A stretch of 64,000 nucleotides of DNA. Source: Winogradskyella aurantiaca. Lineage in GTDB: Bacteria > Bacteroidota > Bacteroidia > Flavobacteriales > Flavobacteriaceae. The notes under the pieces were generated by a model that saw nothing but the letters and a program-made list of their open reading frames with translations, had not been told where the DNA came from and did no database searches. Below are positions 35,609 through 45,046 of this stretch, one piece after another. The stretch covers positions 1 through 64,000 of the forward strand of contig NZ_QKTV01000005.1 of the NCBI RefSeq assembly GCF_003362725.1, written 5' to 3'. The position numbers and the translations under genes were made by a program. Positions within the stretch are counted from its first letter, which is position 1; the number at the start of each line of letters is the position of its first letter.

Positions 35609-37098
35609 TTCACACCTCTTTTATCAATTAAGTCGGCAACAATCTTACCTGAAAGCAGGCAAAGCGGAATTCCACCACCAGGATGAACTGAACCCCCACA
35701 AAAATATAGATTCGAAATACCTTGTTTAAAGTTTGGATGTCTAAGAAAGGCTGCAAACTTGTTATTACTCGAAGCACCGTATAACGACCCTTGATAACTT
35801 TGAGTTCGAGATTCAATACTTCTTGGATCCAAGATGGATTCATATTCTATTAGTTGCCCTAAATCTACATTGAGTAAACGGCTTAATTTTTTAATGATAT
35901 TCTCTCTAGTAGCTTTGATGATCTCATCCCAATCCTGACCAGTGTTACCCGGAACATTAACCATAGTAAACCAATTTTCACAGCCCTTCGGTGCATCACT
36001 ACTTTCTTCCTTCGAGGTAATATTGACATAAACGGTTGGGTCATGGTAAACGTCTTTTTTCTGGAATATAAAGTCAAATTCAGTCTCATAATCCTGAGTG
36101 AAAAAGATATTGTGTAAATCTAATTCTGGGAATTCTCTCTTAACTCCCCAATAAAATATCAGTGCCGAACTACTCCTCGGTTGTGATAAGGTTTTTTCGG
36201 GAGCTTTATGATAATTAAGTAACTTTCTGTAGGTGGGTACAACATCTGAATTAGTAACCACAATATCTGCATCAATAACTGTCTCCCCAATTCGTATACC
36301 TATTGCTTTACCTTTTGAAGTCTCAATTCTATCTACCAAGGTGTTAAAGTTAAATTCCACCTCAAGATCTTTAGCTAGCTGAAACAAACTCATACTAATA
36401 CTATGCATACCCCCTTTAGGAAAATAGGTCCCAAAATGTTGTTCTAAATGTGGAATCATGGACATGATACCTGGAGTTAGATAGGGAGATGATCCATTAT
36501 AAGTGGCAAACCTATTATAAAACTGTGCTAACCGTCCATCTTTAAATCGTTTAGCATTATAATCTGCCAAGGTGCTATTTATACCTAATCCTCCTATTTG
36601 AAAAATAGCTTTAAGTGTGTCTATATTCAAATAAGTGCTCAACTGATGTAATGACTTTTCTAAAAATAAAGATGCTGTTAAATCGTACTTCTTTTTACTT
36701 TCGTTGAGATAGTCAGTAACTGCTTTGGCATCAACATTAAAGGTTGCAGCGGCATCGTGAGTAAATTTCTCGGTATCAGCTGCAGCCGAAAAAGTTGTAC
36801 CATCCTCAAAGAAATAATTACAAACCACCTCCTTCTGCTCATAATGAAAGTATTCTGTAATAGGTTTATTGGCTAATACAAATAACTCCTCAATGTATTG
36901 GGGCATAGTAAACAAGGAGGGCCCCATATCAAATCGGTAGCCATCCTCTGAAAAGGCTGTAAGCTTACCTCCTGGATAACTGTTAGCCTCATAAACAGTT
37001 ACCTTAAACCCTTGAACCTTCAATCGGATTGAAGCAGCGAGACCGGCTATTCCTGCTCCGATAATAACAACTTGCTTAGAACTGTTGGTTAGTTTCAT
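35605..37098 (-). CDS. crtD: CrtD-like carotenoid 3,4-desaturase
   Basis: 497-residue CrtI-superfamily flavoprotein: VVIIGAGIAGLAASIRLKVQG, YEANSYPGGKL, DMGPSLFTMPQYIEELF, and the C-terminal FCGGSVHPGGGIPLCLLSGK. Its position ahead of cruF and crtY, and the presence of a separate CrtI at 19731-21185, favour a 1'-hydroxycarotenoid 3',4'-desaturase over a second phytoene desaturase. That assignment rests on context as much as sequence. TATCTTTA at 37107-37114 (minus strand) is a near-match -7 box very close to the ATG. Confidence 0.87.
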   Translation of the reverse strand: MKLTNSSKQVVIIGAGIAGLAASIRLKVQGFKVTVYEANSYPGGKLTAFSEDGYRFDMGPSLFTMPQYIEELFVLANKPITEYFHYEQKEVVCNYFFEDGTTFSAAADTEKFTHDAAATFNVDAKAVTDYLNESKKKYDLTASLFLEKSLHQLSTYLNIDTLKAIFQIGGLGINSTLADYNAKRFKDGRLAQFYNRFATYNGSSPYLTPGIMSMIPHLEQHFGTYFPKGGMHSISMSLFQLAKDLEVEFNFNTLVDRIETSKGKAIGIRIGETVIDADIVVTNSDVVPTYRKLLNYHKAPEKTLSQPRSSSALIFYWGVKREFPELDLHNIFFTQDYETEFDFIFQKKDVYHDPTVYVNITSKEESSDAPKGCENWFTMVNVPGNTGQDWDEIIKATRENIIKKLSRLLNVDLGQLIEYESILDPRSIESRTQSYQGSLYGASSNNKFAAFLRHPNFKQGISNLYFCGGSVHPGGGIPLCLLSGKIVADLIDKRGVK

Positions 37099-37179
37099 TC
37101 TCTTTGTAAAGATACTACTTCAACCGTTGTAGACTTTGTTAAGAGCCTCGTAAATTTTTACGATCTTTAAAAAAAAACA

Positions 37180-38460
37180 ATGGCTATGTATCCCTACAAA
37201 AGACGTGATTTTTTTAAGAAACTAAGTCTCGGCGTCACTGGAACAGTGCTGTTTCCTCATTTAATCAGTGAGACACAAGCTCAGAAAATGAAGCATTCAT
37301 CTCCACTGTCTTTCAAAAATTCAGAAAGTTTTTGGGAAGAGGTTAAATCGCAATTTAAGTTTGAAGACGGGCTTCATTACTTTAATAATGCTTCTTTAGG
37401 ATCATCACCCATCCCAGTGCAAACCGCCACGAATGCTTATCGCGCTACTCTTGACGGGTTTCCATCTAAATATATGTGGTCCGACTGGTATGACGATAAG
37501 GAGGTGGTTAGAAAATTGGTGGCTAATTTTTTCTATGTATCCAAAGAAGAAATAGCTATTATTCATAATACGACTGAAGGCATGAATCTTATCGCAAGAA
37601 GTTTTGACTTAGAGTCAGGTGATGAGGTTATATTAATTGATCATGAACATGCCAGTGGCACCATACCCTGGGAATTTTGGCAAGAGACCAAGGGCATCAA
37701 ACTTGTTCGCCCCAAAATCCCACTAATTCCTACTTCTAAAGAAGAGCTTTTAGATGTTTATAAAAATGCGATCACCTCTAAAACTAAGGTTATTTCCATG
37801 TGTCATATGGTTAATACCAATGGCATGATTCTGCCGGTAAAGGAAGTGTCTCAATTAGCACATAAAAATGGAATTAAAGTGGCTGTTGATGGAGCACAAA
37901 GTGCTGGCATGTTTAAAATTGATTTACATGATTTAGAGTGTGATTATTTTGCAGCTAGCGCCCATAAGTGGTTGTTTGCCCCAAAGGGTATTGGGGTGTT
38001 CTATGCTAAAAAGCATAGTCAAAAAGACCTGAAACCATTGATCGTAGCAAGAGGCCATAAGGACAATAGCATCAGAAGACTCGAGAATTACAACACCCGA
38101 AATCTACCGGAATATTTGGGTCTTGGTGAATCAATTAACTTCCTTAATCAAATAGGAATTGATAATATCAATAATAGATCTTATGAACTAAAGTCCTATT
38201 TCAGATCTCAAATTGCTGATAACCCAAAATTTATTATCAAAACACCAGAATCAGACGATTTATCCTGTGCTATTCAAACTCTAGAGGTCAAAGGAATGAA
38301 TGTGAAAACAGTAAAAACAGAGCTTTATGAAACTTATGGTATAGACACGCGGCCAATGTCTACCTTCGGATTAAATGGTTGTAGGATTTCCTTTGGAATC
38401 TATATAACAAAAAAGGACATTGATTATTTAATCAATGCCCTTAATACTATAGCTTCTTAA
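37180..38460 (+). CDS. Tat-exported class V PLP-dependent aminotransferase
   Basis: 426 residues. The N-terminus carries a twin-arginine signal (KRRDFFKKLSLG, residues 7-18, then a hydrophobic stretch to about 35), so this fold-type I enzyme should be exported folded with its cofactor. The class V core has the PLP-binding Asp in AVDGAQSAG (D237) and Schiff-base Lys in SAHKWLFAPKG (K263), resembling isopenicillin N epimerase and cysteine-desulfurase-like proteins. It lacks a recognisable desulfurase active-site loop. Substrate unknown. It is divergent from crtD (81-base gap) and convergent with guaB. Confidence 0.9.
   Translation: MAMYPYKRRDFFKKLSLGVTGTVLFPHLISETQAQKMKHSSPLSFKNSESFWEEVKSQFKFEDGLHYFNNASLGSSPIPVQTATNAYRATLDGFPSKYMWSDWYDDKEVVRKLVANFFYVSKEEIAIIHNTTEGMNLIARSFDLESGDEVILIDHEHASGTIPWEFWQETKGIKLVRPKIPLIPTSKEELLDVYKNAITSKTKVISMCHMVNTNGMILPVKEVSQLAHKNGIKVAVDGAQSAGMFKIDLHDLECDYFAASAHKWLFAPKGIGVFYAKKHSQKDLKPLIVARGHKDNSIRRLENYNTRNLPEYLGLGESINFLNQIGIDNINNRSYELKSYFRSQIADNPKFIIKTPESDDLSCAIQTLEVKGMNVKTVKTELYETYGIDTRPMSTFGLNGCRISFGIYITKKDIDYLINALNTIAS
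38411..38440 (-). terminator. guaB terminator inside the neighbouring coding region
   Basis: On the minus strand GGGCATTGAT / ATCAATGTCC (one mismatch) with loop TAAATA is followed by TTTTTT. It begins 26 bases after the guaB stop, within the last codons of the convergent aminotransferase gene. Confidence 0.75.
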
Positions 38461-38465
38461 AGTAC

Positions 38466-39938
38466 TTATCTCGAATAATTTGGTGCTTCCTTAGTAATTG
38501 TCACATCGTGAGGGTGACTTTCATTGATACCGCTTGCTGTAATCTTAACGAAACGTCCAGTCTCTTTGAGGGTTTCTATGTCCTTAGCCCCGCAATAGCC
38601 CATTCCTGCTCTTAAGCCACCAACAAATTGGTGGATACTTTCAACCAGTTCTCCTTTATATGGTACACGACCAACAATTCCTTCAGGAACAAGTTTCTTA
38701 ATATCATCCTCCACGTCTTGAAAATAGCGATCTTTACTACCTTGCTTCATAGCCTCAACAGATCCCATACCTCGGTAAGACTTAAACTTTCTTCCTTCGT
38801 AGATAATGGTTTCACCAGGGCTCTCTTTAGTACCTGCTAATAACGACCCAAGCATTACGGTATCTGCTCCAGCAGCAATGGCTTTTGGGATATCCCCTGT
38901 ATATCTAATTCCTCCATCAGCAATTACTGGCACCCCTGATCCTTTAATGGCTGCAGCCACCTCTAATACCGCTGAAAATTGCGGGAATCCAACACCCGCC
39001 ACAACGCGTGTTGTACAAATTGACCCAGGTCCAATCCCCACCTTAACCGCATCAGCACCAGCATCAACCAAATACTTAGCCGCCTCTCCTGTAGCTATGT
39101 TTCCAACAATAACTTCTAGATTCGGAAACTTATTTTTGATGTCTTTTAATACCATGACCACGCCTTTAGTATGACCATGAGCTGTATCAATTACAATAGC
39201 ATCTACACCAGCATTTACCAATGCTTCAGCTCTTTCAACCGCATCACCTGTAACCCCAATGGCGGCTGCTACACGCAATCTTCCATACTCGTCTTTATTC
39301 GCAATTGGTTTTTGGGTAAGCTTAGTAATATCTCTGAAGGTGATAAGACCTGCAAGGGTATCATCCTCTTCAACAATTAGTAATTTTTCAATTTTATTAG
39401 CCTGCAAAATAGCCTCCGCATCTTTCAACGATGTTCCAACAGGAGCAGTAACTAGATTTTCGGAAGTCATTACCTCAACTATTGGTCTATTATTATTGCG
39501 CTCGAAACGTAAATCACGATTTGTAACAATACCCTTTAACTTACCATGATCATCAACAATTGGAATACCCCCAATACTATGTTCTGCCATATTTTGTTCA
39601 GCGTCACCAACCACAGCTGTCAAGGGTAGCGTTACTGGATCTATAATCATACCACTTTCAGCACGCTTAACCTTCCTCACCTTGGCCGCTTGTTGCTCGG
39701 CAGTCATATTTTTATGCAACACACCTATACCTCCTTCTCTTGCCATAGCAATGGCCATTTTACTTTCAGTTACCGTATCCATAGCAGCTGAAATTACAGG
39801 AATATTGATGGAAATATTTCTAGTAAACTTAGTTTGAATATTGACTTCGCGTGGTAGAACCTGAGAGTAAGCTGGAACTAAAAGGACGTCATCGTAGGTG
39901 AGACCTTCACCTAAGATTTTGTTTTCGTGTGCAGTCAT
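38466..39938 (-). CDS. guaB: IMP dehydrogenase
   Basis: 490-residue TIM-barrel enzyme that oxidises IMP to XMP, the committed step of GMP synthesis. Features: N-terminal [15 protein letters not shown], tandem CBS regulatory domains (about 95-210), the catalytic Cys loop [11 protein letters not shown], the flap RGMGSVEAM, and [11 protein letters not shown]. Length is normal. A perfect palindrome at 39940-39958 fills the short leader, and CAAATTTA at 39962-39969 (TAAATTTG on the coding strand) is the likely -7 box. Confidence 0.98.
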   Translation of the reverse strand: MTAHENKILGEGLTYDDVLLVPAYSQVLPREVNIQTKFTRNISINIPVISAAMDTVTESKMAIAMAREGGIGVLHKNMTAEQQAAKVRKVKRAESGMIIDPVTLPLTAVVGDAEQNMAEHSIGGIPIVDDHGKLKGIVTNRDLRFERNNNRPIVEVMTSENLVTAPVGTSLKDAEAILQANKIEKLLIVEEDDTLAGLITFRDITKLTQKPIANKDEYGRLRVAAAIGVTGDAVERAEALVNAGVDAIVIDTAHGHTKGVVMVLKDIKNKFPNLEVIVGNIATGEAAKYLVDAGADAVKVGIGPGSICTTRVVAGVGFPQFSAVLEVAAAIKGSGVPVIADGGIRYTGDIPKAIAAGADTVMLGSLLAGTKESPGETIIYEGRKFKSYRGMGSVEAMKQGSKDRYFQDVEDDIKKLVPEGIVGRVPYKGELVESIHQFVGGLRAGMGYCGAKDIETLKETGRFVKITASGINESHPHDVTITKEAPNYSR

Positions 39939-39939
39939 T

Positions 39940-39969
39940 GCAATTAAAATTTAATTGCGTGCAAATTTA
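39940..39969 (-). promoter_or_regulatory. guaB leader palindrome and -7 box
   Basis: GCAATTAAA-A-TTTAATTGC (39940-39958) is a perfect 9-base inverted repeat one base before the guaB ATG. TAAATTTG on the minus strand (39969-39962) matches TAnnTTTG. The repeat would cover the transcription start and the whole leader, fitting either an operator or an RNA hairpin at the start codon. Confidence 0.6.
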
Positions 39970-40036
39970 CGGATTTTATTTGACTTAATGCGTTAATTGA
40001 ACAAGGCTTATCCAACAAGATATACAAATATCATCA

Positions 40037-42466
40037 TTAGAACTTAAGCTGAAGTGTTCCATAGAAATTTCTTGGTGGAGAAGGGATGATTCCAGGTCCT
40101 GGATAACCGGTTGCTCGTCTTGTAAAATAGGCTTTATTCAAAAGATTATTGACTCCTGCTTCTATTCTAAACATCTTGTAGGTATACGACAAAGAAAAAT
40201 CAAGAATCTCGTAAGCTGGAATTTGACCTATGACCCCACTTATATTGGAGTCCACAGCATTAGTAGCATCTGTAAACTGACGATCTACGTAGGTTAATTG
40301 AAGATTTGACATGATATTTTTATAGCCAAAGCGGATCCCAGTCTTAATATTAACTTTAGGTACAAACTCAACTTCATTCCCTTCAATTCCTGGCTGCTCA
40401 GAGCGCACATATTCGGATGTTATGAAAGCTGCATTTAAAAAGGTATTGAACCAATATTCAGAGCCCATTCCGATAACTTGCTTCAAATTGAAATCCAGTA
40501 ACGATTCAAGACCTAGCATCACGGCATCTCCCACATTACCGCGCTCGGCTACAACCCGTCCATCATCTAACTGCTTTTGTACAAGCCCTATTCTATTATT
40601 ATAAAAAACCGAAAACACATTAACATCATAATTCAAGACTCGGTTGTAGTTGCCCCTAATCCCCAAGTCAACCGTATAACCGTCTTCATCCTTAATATTG
40701 GGATTTACAGCAAATGCAGGGTTATTGATGTTAATGTCAGAAAAGGTTACCGAACGGTAGTTTTGTGATATGTTACCATAAACTTCTAAGGCCTCATTTG
40801 CTTTATAACTTAAGCCCACGCCCAGTAAAACAAAGGCACGTTCGAGACTTCTATTTTCTTCAACAATTTCATCAAAGATGACATTACCCGCATTATCGGT
40901 CCTAATCTCTCTATAGAAACCGTCACTTTGCGTCTTAATGTATTCAAAACGAACCCCTGGGGTCACTGAGAACTTATTACTCAGATAAAATATATTTTCG
41001 CCAAATAAGGCCACATTAAGATTTGGAAAATCAAAATCTGACTGATTGGGGTAGGTTGGAAAATCGTCAAAATAAAAATTGAAATCTGGCCCCGAACCAT
41101 CTGATCCTGGCCCCTGAGTTTGGCTATTTGAGGCATTGTAATACTTAGCACCAACCAAAAATGTTGAGTTCTTAGCACCAATTTTATAACTACTCACCAA
41201 ACGAGTTTCGAATCCAAAATTTCCAAATGACCCTTTTATTAAATCCCTTTCAGTTCCTGGATCCACTTGGTCTACTCTATTCGTCCTAAAACCTAAGGCA
41301 TTGCGTTTAGCATTAAGACCAAAAAAATTAAATGTAAAGGTTGTTTTATCTGAGAAATTATGCGCCAACTTAATATTGTATAAAAACCAATCTACTTCAA
41401 ACCAGTTTCTAGACCTGTTACTCTGATACGGGTTTTCAGCAAACATCTCATCTGTAAGCCCCCCGGCCTGTTGGGCCAAATAATTCATGTAGGTTACCTC
41501 AGCTGTGATTTTAGTGTCAAGTGATATTTGGTAGCCGATATGGCCAAACAAATTAATGGATTCAAACCCTGAATTAGGACGAAATCCATCACCGCGCTTA
41601 TAATTGACAAAAGTGTAATAACTCCATTTTTCTGATGTTCCGCTTAAACTGGTGAAATTAGTGAAAAGCCCAAAACTACCTCCTGTATTCCTCGTAATTA
41701 CCTCTATTGGTTTTGAAGGATTAGGAGATTTCATTTTAAAGTTAATAAGCCCACCAAATTGGGTTCCATACTGCAGCGAAGCGGCCCCTCTAACAACTTG
41801 TATCTCGCTCAACCCCTCGGCTGGAGGTGAGTAATAGCTTTCTGGATATCCTAAGACATCAGCACTTATATCGTATCCGTTCTGTCGTGTATTAAAATTG
41901 GAGGTACGGTTTGGGTCTAAGCCACGCCCACCTATATTTAATTGTAAACCAGCATCGTCATTTTGGTATATGTTAAGTCCAGCAACCTGACTGTAAAGTT
42001 GTCGCGCATTGTTGGTAGCTAAATTGGCCATCGAGGTTTCAACTTGAACCACCTCTGTTTTTTTTCCAGCATATATGGCCGTCTCTTCCACGTCTTTTAG
42101 TCTACTAAGCTCAAACACCTTAGCTTTTCTCGCAATTATTTCTACTTCGTTAAGTTCTTCAGAAATGGGAGTTAAATCCACATTTATCGCGGAATTACTA
42201 GAAGTATCAAAATCAAATTCTTTGAGATTAAACTCATAGGAGAAAAATATGAGTGTTCCTGAAGCTTTGTTTGTTTTAATAGCAAAAAACCCCTCTTCAT
42301 TGGATACACCTAGCAGACCAAAGGACTTTTCATAGATTTCAACACCTTGTAACACCTGTCCTGTAGAGGCATCCTTAATACTCCCGGAAAATTGTTGCTG
42401 CGCTACAAGTGTTTGAATGAAGCATAGAGCGAAAACTATAATGTTATAAACCTTTAATTTCATCAT
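40037..42466 (-). CDS. TonB-dependent outer-membrane receptor
   Basis: 809 residues: signal peptide (VYNIIVFALCFIQTLVAQ), a carboxypeptidase-D-like N-terminal beta domain (about 25-105, GSIKDASTGQVLQGVEIYEKSFGLLGVSNEEG), plug domain (about 140-250, with GLNIYQNDDAGLQLNIGGRGLDP), and a 22-strand barrel ending in YGTLQLKF. The plug and FecA-like layout fit siderophore or ferric-chelate import. It is the last gene of the DUF4856-imelysin-HTTM operon and overlaps the HTTM gene by 23 bases, or 20 if the second of its paired ATGs (42463) is used. Substrate is inferred from that context. Confidence 0.93.
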   Translation of the reverse strand: MMKLKVYNIIVFALCFIQTLVAQQQFSGSIKDASTGQVLQGVEIYEKSFGLLGVSNEEGFFAIKTNKASGTLIFFSYEFNLKEFDFDTSSNSAINVDLTPISEELNEVEIIARKAKVFELSRLKDVEETAIYAGKKTEVVQVETSMANLATNNARQLYSQVAGLNIYQNDDAGLQLNIGGRGLDPNRTSNFNTRQNGYDISADVLGYPESYYSPPAEGLSEIQVVRGAASLQYGTQFGGLINFKMKSPNPSKPIEVITRNTGGSFGLFTNFTSLSGTSEKWSYYTFVNYKRGDGFRPNSGFESINLFGHIGYQISLDTKITAEVTYMNYLAQQAGGLTDEMFAENPYQSNRSRNWFEVDWFLYNIKLAHNFSDKTTFTFNFFGLNAKRNALGFRTNRVDQVDPGTERDLIKGSFGNFGFETRLVSSYKIGAKNSTFLVGAKYYNASNSQTQGPGSDGSGPDFNFYFDDFPTYPNQSDFDFPNLNVALFGENIFYLSNKFSVTPGVRFEYIKTQSDGFYREIRTDNAGNVIFDEIVEENRSLERAFVLLGVGLSYKANEALEVYGNISQNYRSVTFSDININNPAFAVNPNIKDEDGYTVDLGIRGNYNRVLNYDVNVFSVFYNNRIGLVQKQLDDGRVVAERGNVGDAVMLGLESLLDFNLKQVIGMGSEYWFNTFLNAAFITSEYVRSEQPGIEGNEVEFVPKVNIKTGIRFGYKNIMSNLQLTYVDRQFTDATNAVDSNISGVIGQIPAYEILDFSLSYTYKMFRIEAGVNNLLNKAYFTRRATGYPGPGIIPSPPRNFYGTLQLKF

Positions 42467-43802
42467 TAAATGCTAGTATCCAGGTTTTATGTTTAAATGA
42501 CTCTTTTTCTTTAAGCAGATTTATAGATGGGTCAATAAATCTCTGACTTGGCCTTCCATTTAGAGCTACATAACAATCCACATATATTTCTATGTGCTTA
42601 TGACCTTGTGATTTAAAATGATCGCCCAGATAATGGGCATATTCCAAAATAAAATCTGGTTGAAAACTCATTTGCTTTTCTTGGAAAGTGCTGAGAAAAT
42701 CCGAATTATCAATAAAAAAATACTCCTTGGTTTCTGAATTGACTACTTTAAAATTGGCTATACCTGCTTTTTCCATAAGCATTACGCGCCATGAGAAGCG
42801 ATATCCTTCCTCGGTCCAAAAGAGTTCCCCCGGATATAATAAATAGCGCCATGGAAATAAGAGTTGCAGAAACAAAAATAAGGTGATCATTAGAAGGGCC
42901 CAGCGTTCATGCTTCATCTTGTATAATTCCAATTGTTTAGTTGGTTTTAATTTAAACCATCCTTGACCAATGGACTTCAGGAATGAAATGATTCTTAAGT
43001 GAAAATTGGTCTCAAAGAAAATGAGGCAACTAACAATCATAATGTAAGGAAACATTCCAATGGGGAAAAGTGCTCTTGTAAACACATGGAAGAACACTAC
43101 CAAAGCAAAGGCTAAAATGCGTGTACGCTTATAAAACAATAAAAAGGGGATTGCAATGTCATAAATCATCCCTCCCCAACTCATGGCATAATGAAACCAT
43201 TCCTGTTGCATTAATGTATCTCCAATAAATGGGAAATTAAACTTTGAAGGCAACCAGATCTTTAAAGGGGTGGCCTTTAGCAACCAATCACTATTAAGCT
43301 TAGCCACTCCAGCATAAAAGTAAACTATAGCTAAAAGCACCTTAATCGAATCAATAGTCCAACCGGGGATCTTTGTATAAGTTCGGTTCTTTCTAAAATT
43401 ATCACATGAGAAGTAGGCATTTGCTGGTAACCAAATCATGAGAAAACTTAAAAGGCTGATAAAATAGTAATGGTTTAAATAGGTGGTTTTATCTAATAAC
43501 TCGATATAGGTAAAACTCAGAAAAAAAAGAATGATAGCTACCCTATAATAAAGCCCTATAGCCACAAGAAATGCCGCCGTACCACATGATAAAAATAGTA
43601 TATAGGTTACATTACCTGGTACACTTACCCATTCAAACCCAAAATATTTAAAATGAAATGTAGGCTCTAAATACAGCTTTTCAATCCACCCATTGACCCA
43701 GAATCTAATCATACTAATCAGCATCATAAAGCCGAATAGAACTCTAAAAACAGCTAACGGAGCTGCATGGCTTGTTGATTGTAGGTAGTGCTTAGTTGTC
43801 AT
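42444..43802 (-). CDS. HTTM domain membrane protein
   Basis: 452 residues beginning APLAVFRVLFGFMMLISMIRFW, the mark of HTTM (vitamin K-dependent gamma-carboxylase-like horizontally transferred transmembrane) proteins. Several membrane helices fill residues 15-310 (ILLFYKRTRILAFALVVFFHVFTRALFPIGMFP), followed by a soluble C-terminal part (RWRYLLYPGELFWTEEGYRFSWR-like). Bacterial members have no established reaction. It lies between imelysin and TonB receptor genes, suggesting an iron- or metal-linked role. Confidence 0.9.
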   Translation of the reverse strand: MTTKHYLQSTSHAAPLAVFRVLFGFMMLISMIRFWVNGWIEKLYLEPTFHFKYFGFEWVSVPGNVTYILFLSCGTAAFLVAIGLYYRVAIILFFLSFTYIELLDKTTYLNHYYFISLLSFLMIWLPANAYFSCDNFRKNRTYTKIPGWTIDSIKVLLAIVYFYAGVAKLNSDWLLKATPLKIWLPSKFNFPFIGDTLMQQEWFHYAMSWGGMIYDIAIPFLLFYKRTRILAFALVVFFHVFTRALFPIGMFPYIMIVSCLIFFETNFHLRIISFLKSIGQGWFKLKPTKQLELYKMKHERWALLMITLFLFLQLLFPWRYLLYPGELFWTEEGYRFSWRVMLMEKAGIANFKVVNSETKEYFFIDNSDFLSTFQEKQMSFQPDFILEYAHYLGDHFKSQGHKHIEIYVDCYVALNGRPSQRFIDPSINLLKEKESFKHKTWILAFNDEIKGL

Positions 43803-43864
43803 ATGTGATTAAGCAAAAAAGATTCCCAATGAGAACCTATTTGCTTACGCTTTTTTAATATAGT

Positions 43865-44968
43865 TTAATCCCCATCGGCGTCAACATAATCAATTGACAC
43901 ACTAAATGCAGAGACCATATCCACTTTTAGTAAAACAACAGCTGCCTGCAATGCATCATAAGCTTCTGTCATCTTGGTATTATCGTCTTGAACCTGCTGA
44001 TAAAAATTCAGGTTCAAACCTTGAATTTTAGTTCTTGCTTCGGCAAACTGATTTTGAATATCGATTTTTAAGTCACTTCTATCTAAAAAATCCAAATAAT
44101 CAGCAAACCCTGAACCATTACTCCCATTAAATACCTCAATGACCGCATCCAATGCTTCCAAGGCAAAGGTTCTTGAAAGATCTTGTTTGTAGTATGCCTC
44201 AACTTTTTCGGGCAATGGGGTATTTGAAAAATTACCTGCAGGGATGCCAATCTTAGCTGCACGAAGTCCTTTTTCGTAGTAATAGATGTAATCGTTGACA
44301 ATTTTATTAAAAGAACTTGTAGCAGTAGATCCCATATTGGAAACAAAAGCGTCACGATATGTACTTGTCCAACTATTGATAATAGCATTGTTTTTAGCCA
44401 TCATTTGAGAAGTTACATTAGTTAAGAATTCAATATACCCTTCAAAATTTTCGTTGCTAGTAAACTTGTCTAAAGGTGTTGTGTCACCCTCTGCAATACC
44501 ATGAATTAAATAATCCAGAGCCGGAAAACCTTGAGCATCATGATAAAAAGATGAATTAAGGTCATAACTATTGCCCTCTGCGGCACTTTTAATATCGGAA
44601 ACTGTAACAGGGTAAATATTAAAAAAGCTCACAAATCCTGTTGGATTGCCGGCTTGCAATTCTGCTTCACCAATATTGAACATTTCCACATGCTGCCATG
44701 CCATGTAAGCCTCCTGCCATGCTGAACTTAATGCGTTTAAATTCTCTTGTGTTCTGTCATTGATAAAGCCAGCTCTAGCAACATCAAATGCAGATAATTG
44801 GGTTTGCAGTTGATTAAATGAAGGAATAATAAGGTTGTCGGCCAGATTGCTTAACAGAACCACTTGATCGAATGAAGGATTCTCATTGCCACCACCATAA
44901 CCTTCATCTGAAGAACTACAGGCAACAATTAGAATTGCCATGATTAGAATGCTACTTAACTTTTTCAT
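43865..44968 (-). CDS. Imelysin-family lipoprotein
   Basis: 367 residues from ATG 44968, which gives a lipoprotein signal (SSILIMAILIVACSSSDE). An upstream start at 45007 would add a basic stretch and spoil it. The mature part is the two-repeat helical imelysin/IrpA fold: ALSSAWQEAYMAWQHVEMFNIGEA, then ALDYLIHGIAEGDT and GLRAAKIGIPAG. Imelysins are surface or periplasmic proteins tied to iron acquisition in several bacteria. It follows DUF4856 by 78 bases containing a strong hairpin. Confidence 0.92.
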   Translation of the reverse strand: MKKLSSILIMAILIVACSSSDEGYGGGNENPSFDQVVLLSNLADNLIIPSFNQLQTQLSAFDVARAGFINDRTQENLNALSSAWQEAYMAWQHVEMFNIGEAELQAGNPTGFVSFFNIYPVTVSDIKSAAEGNSYDLNSSFYHDAQGFPALDYLIHGIAEGDTTPLDKFTSNENFEGYIEFLTNVTSQMMAKNNAIINSWTSTYRDAFVSNMGSTATSSFNKIVNDYIYYYEKGLRAAKIGIPAGNFSNTPLPEKVEAYYKQDLSRTFALEALDAVIEVFNGSNGSGFADYLDFLDRSDLKIDIQNQFAEARTKIQGLNLNFYQQVQDDNTKMTEAYDALQAAVVLLKVDMVSAFSVSIDYVDADGD

Positions 44969-45003
44969 TGTTGTTTTTCTTTTTTTTGCAAAAATACTAC
45001 AAA

Positions 45004-45038
45004 ACAAAAATGCCTCATTTACTATGAAGCATTTTTGT
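45004..45038 (-). promoter_or_regulatory. Intercistronic hairpin between DUF4856 and imelysin genes
   Basis: 15-base arms ACAAAAATGCCTCAT / ATGAAGCATTTTTGT with one mismatch and a TTACT loop, followed on the minus strand by T-rich sequence. It looks like a partial terminator or RNA-processing stem inside the operon. A TATTTTTG -7-like box lies just downstream (44996-44989 on the minus strand). Confidence 0.6.
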
Positions 45039-45046
45039 TAGTACTT

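Noticed and set aside
43803-43864. AAGCAAA/TTTGCTT pairing between imelysin and HTTM genes as a terminator
   Set aside because: Stem of seven AT-rich pairs with a long loop inside a co-directional operon; too weak to call.
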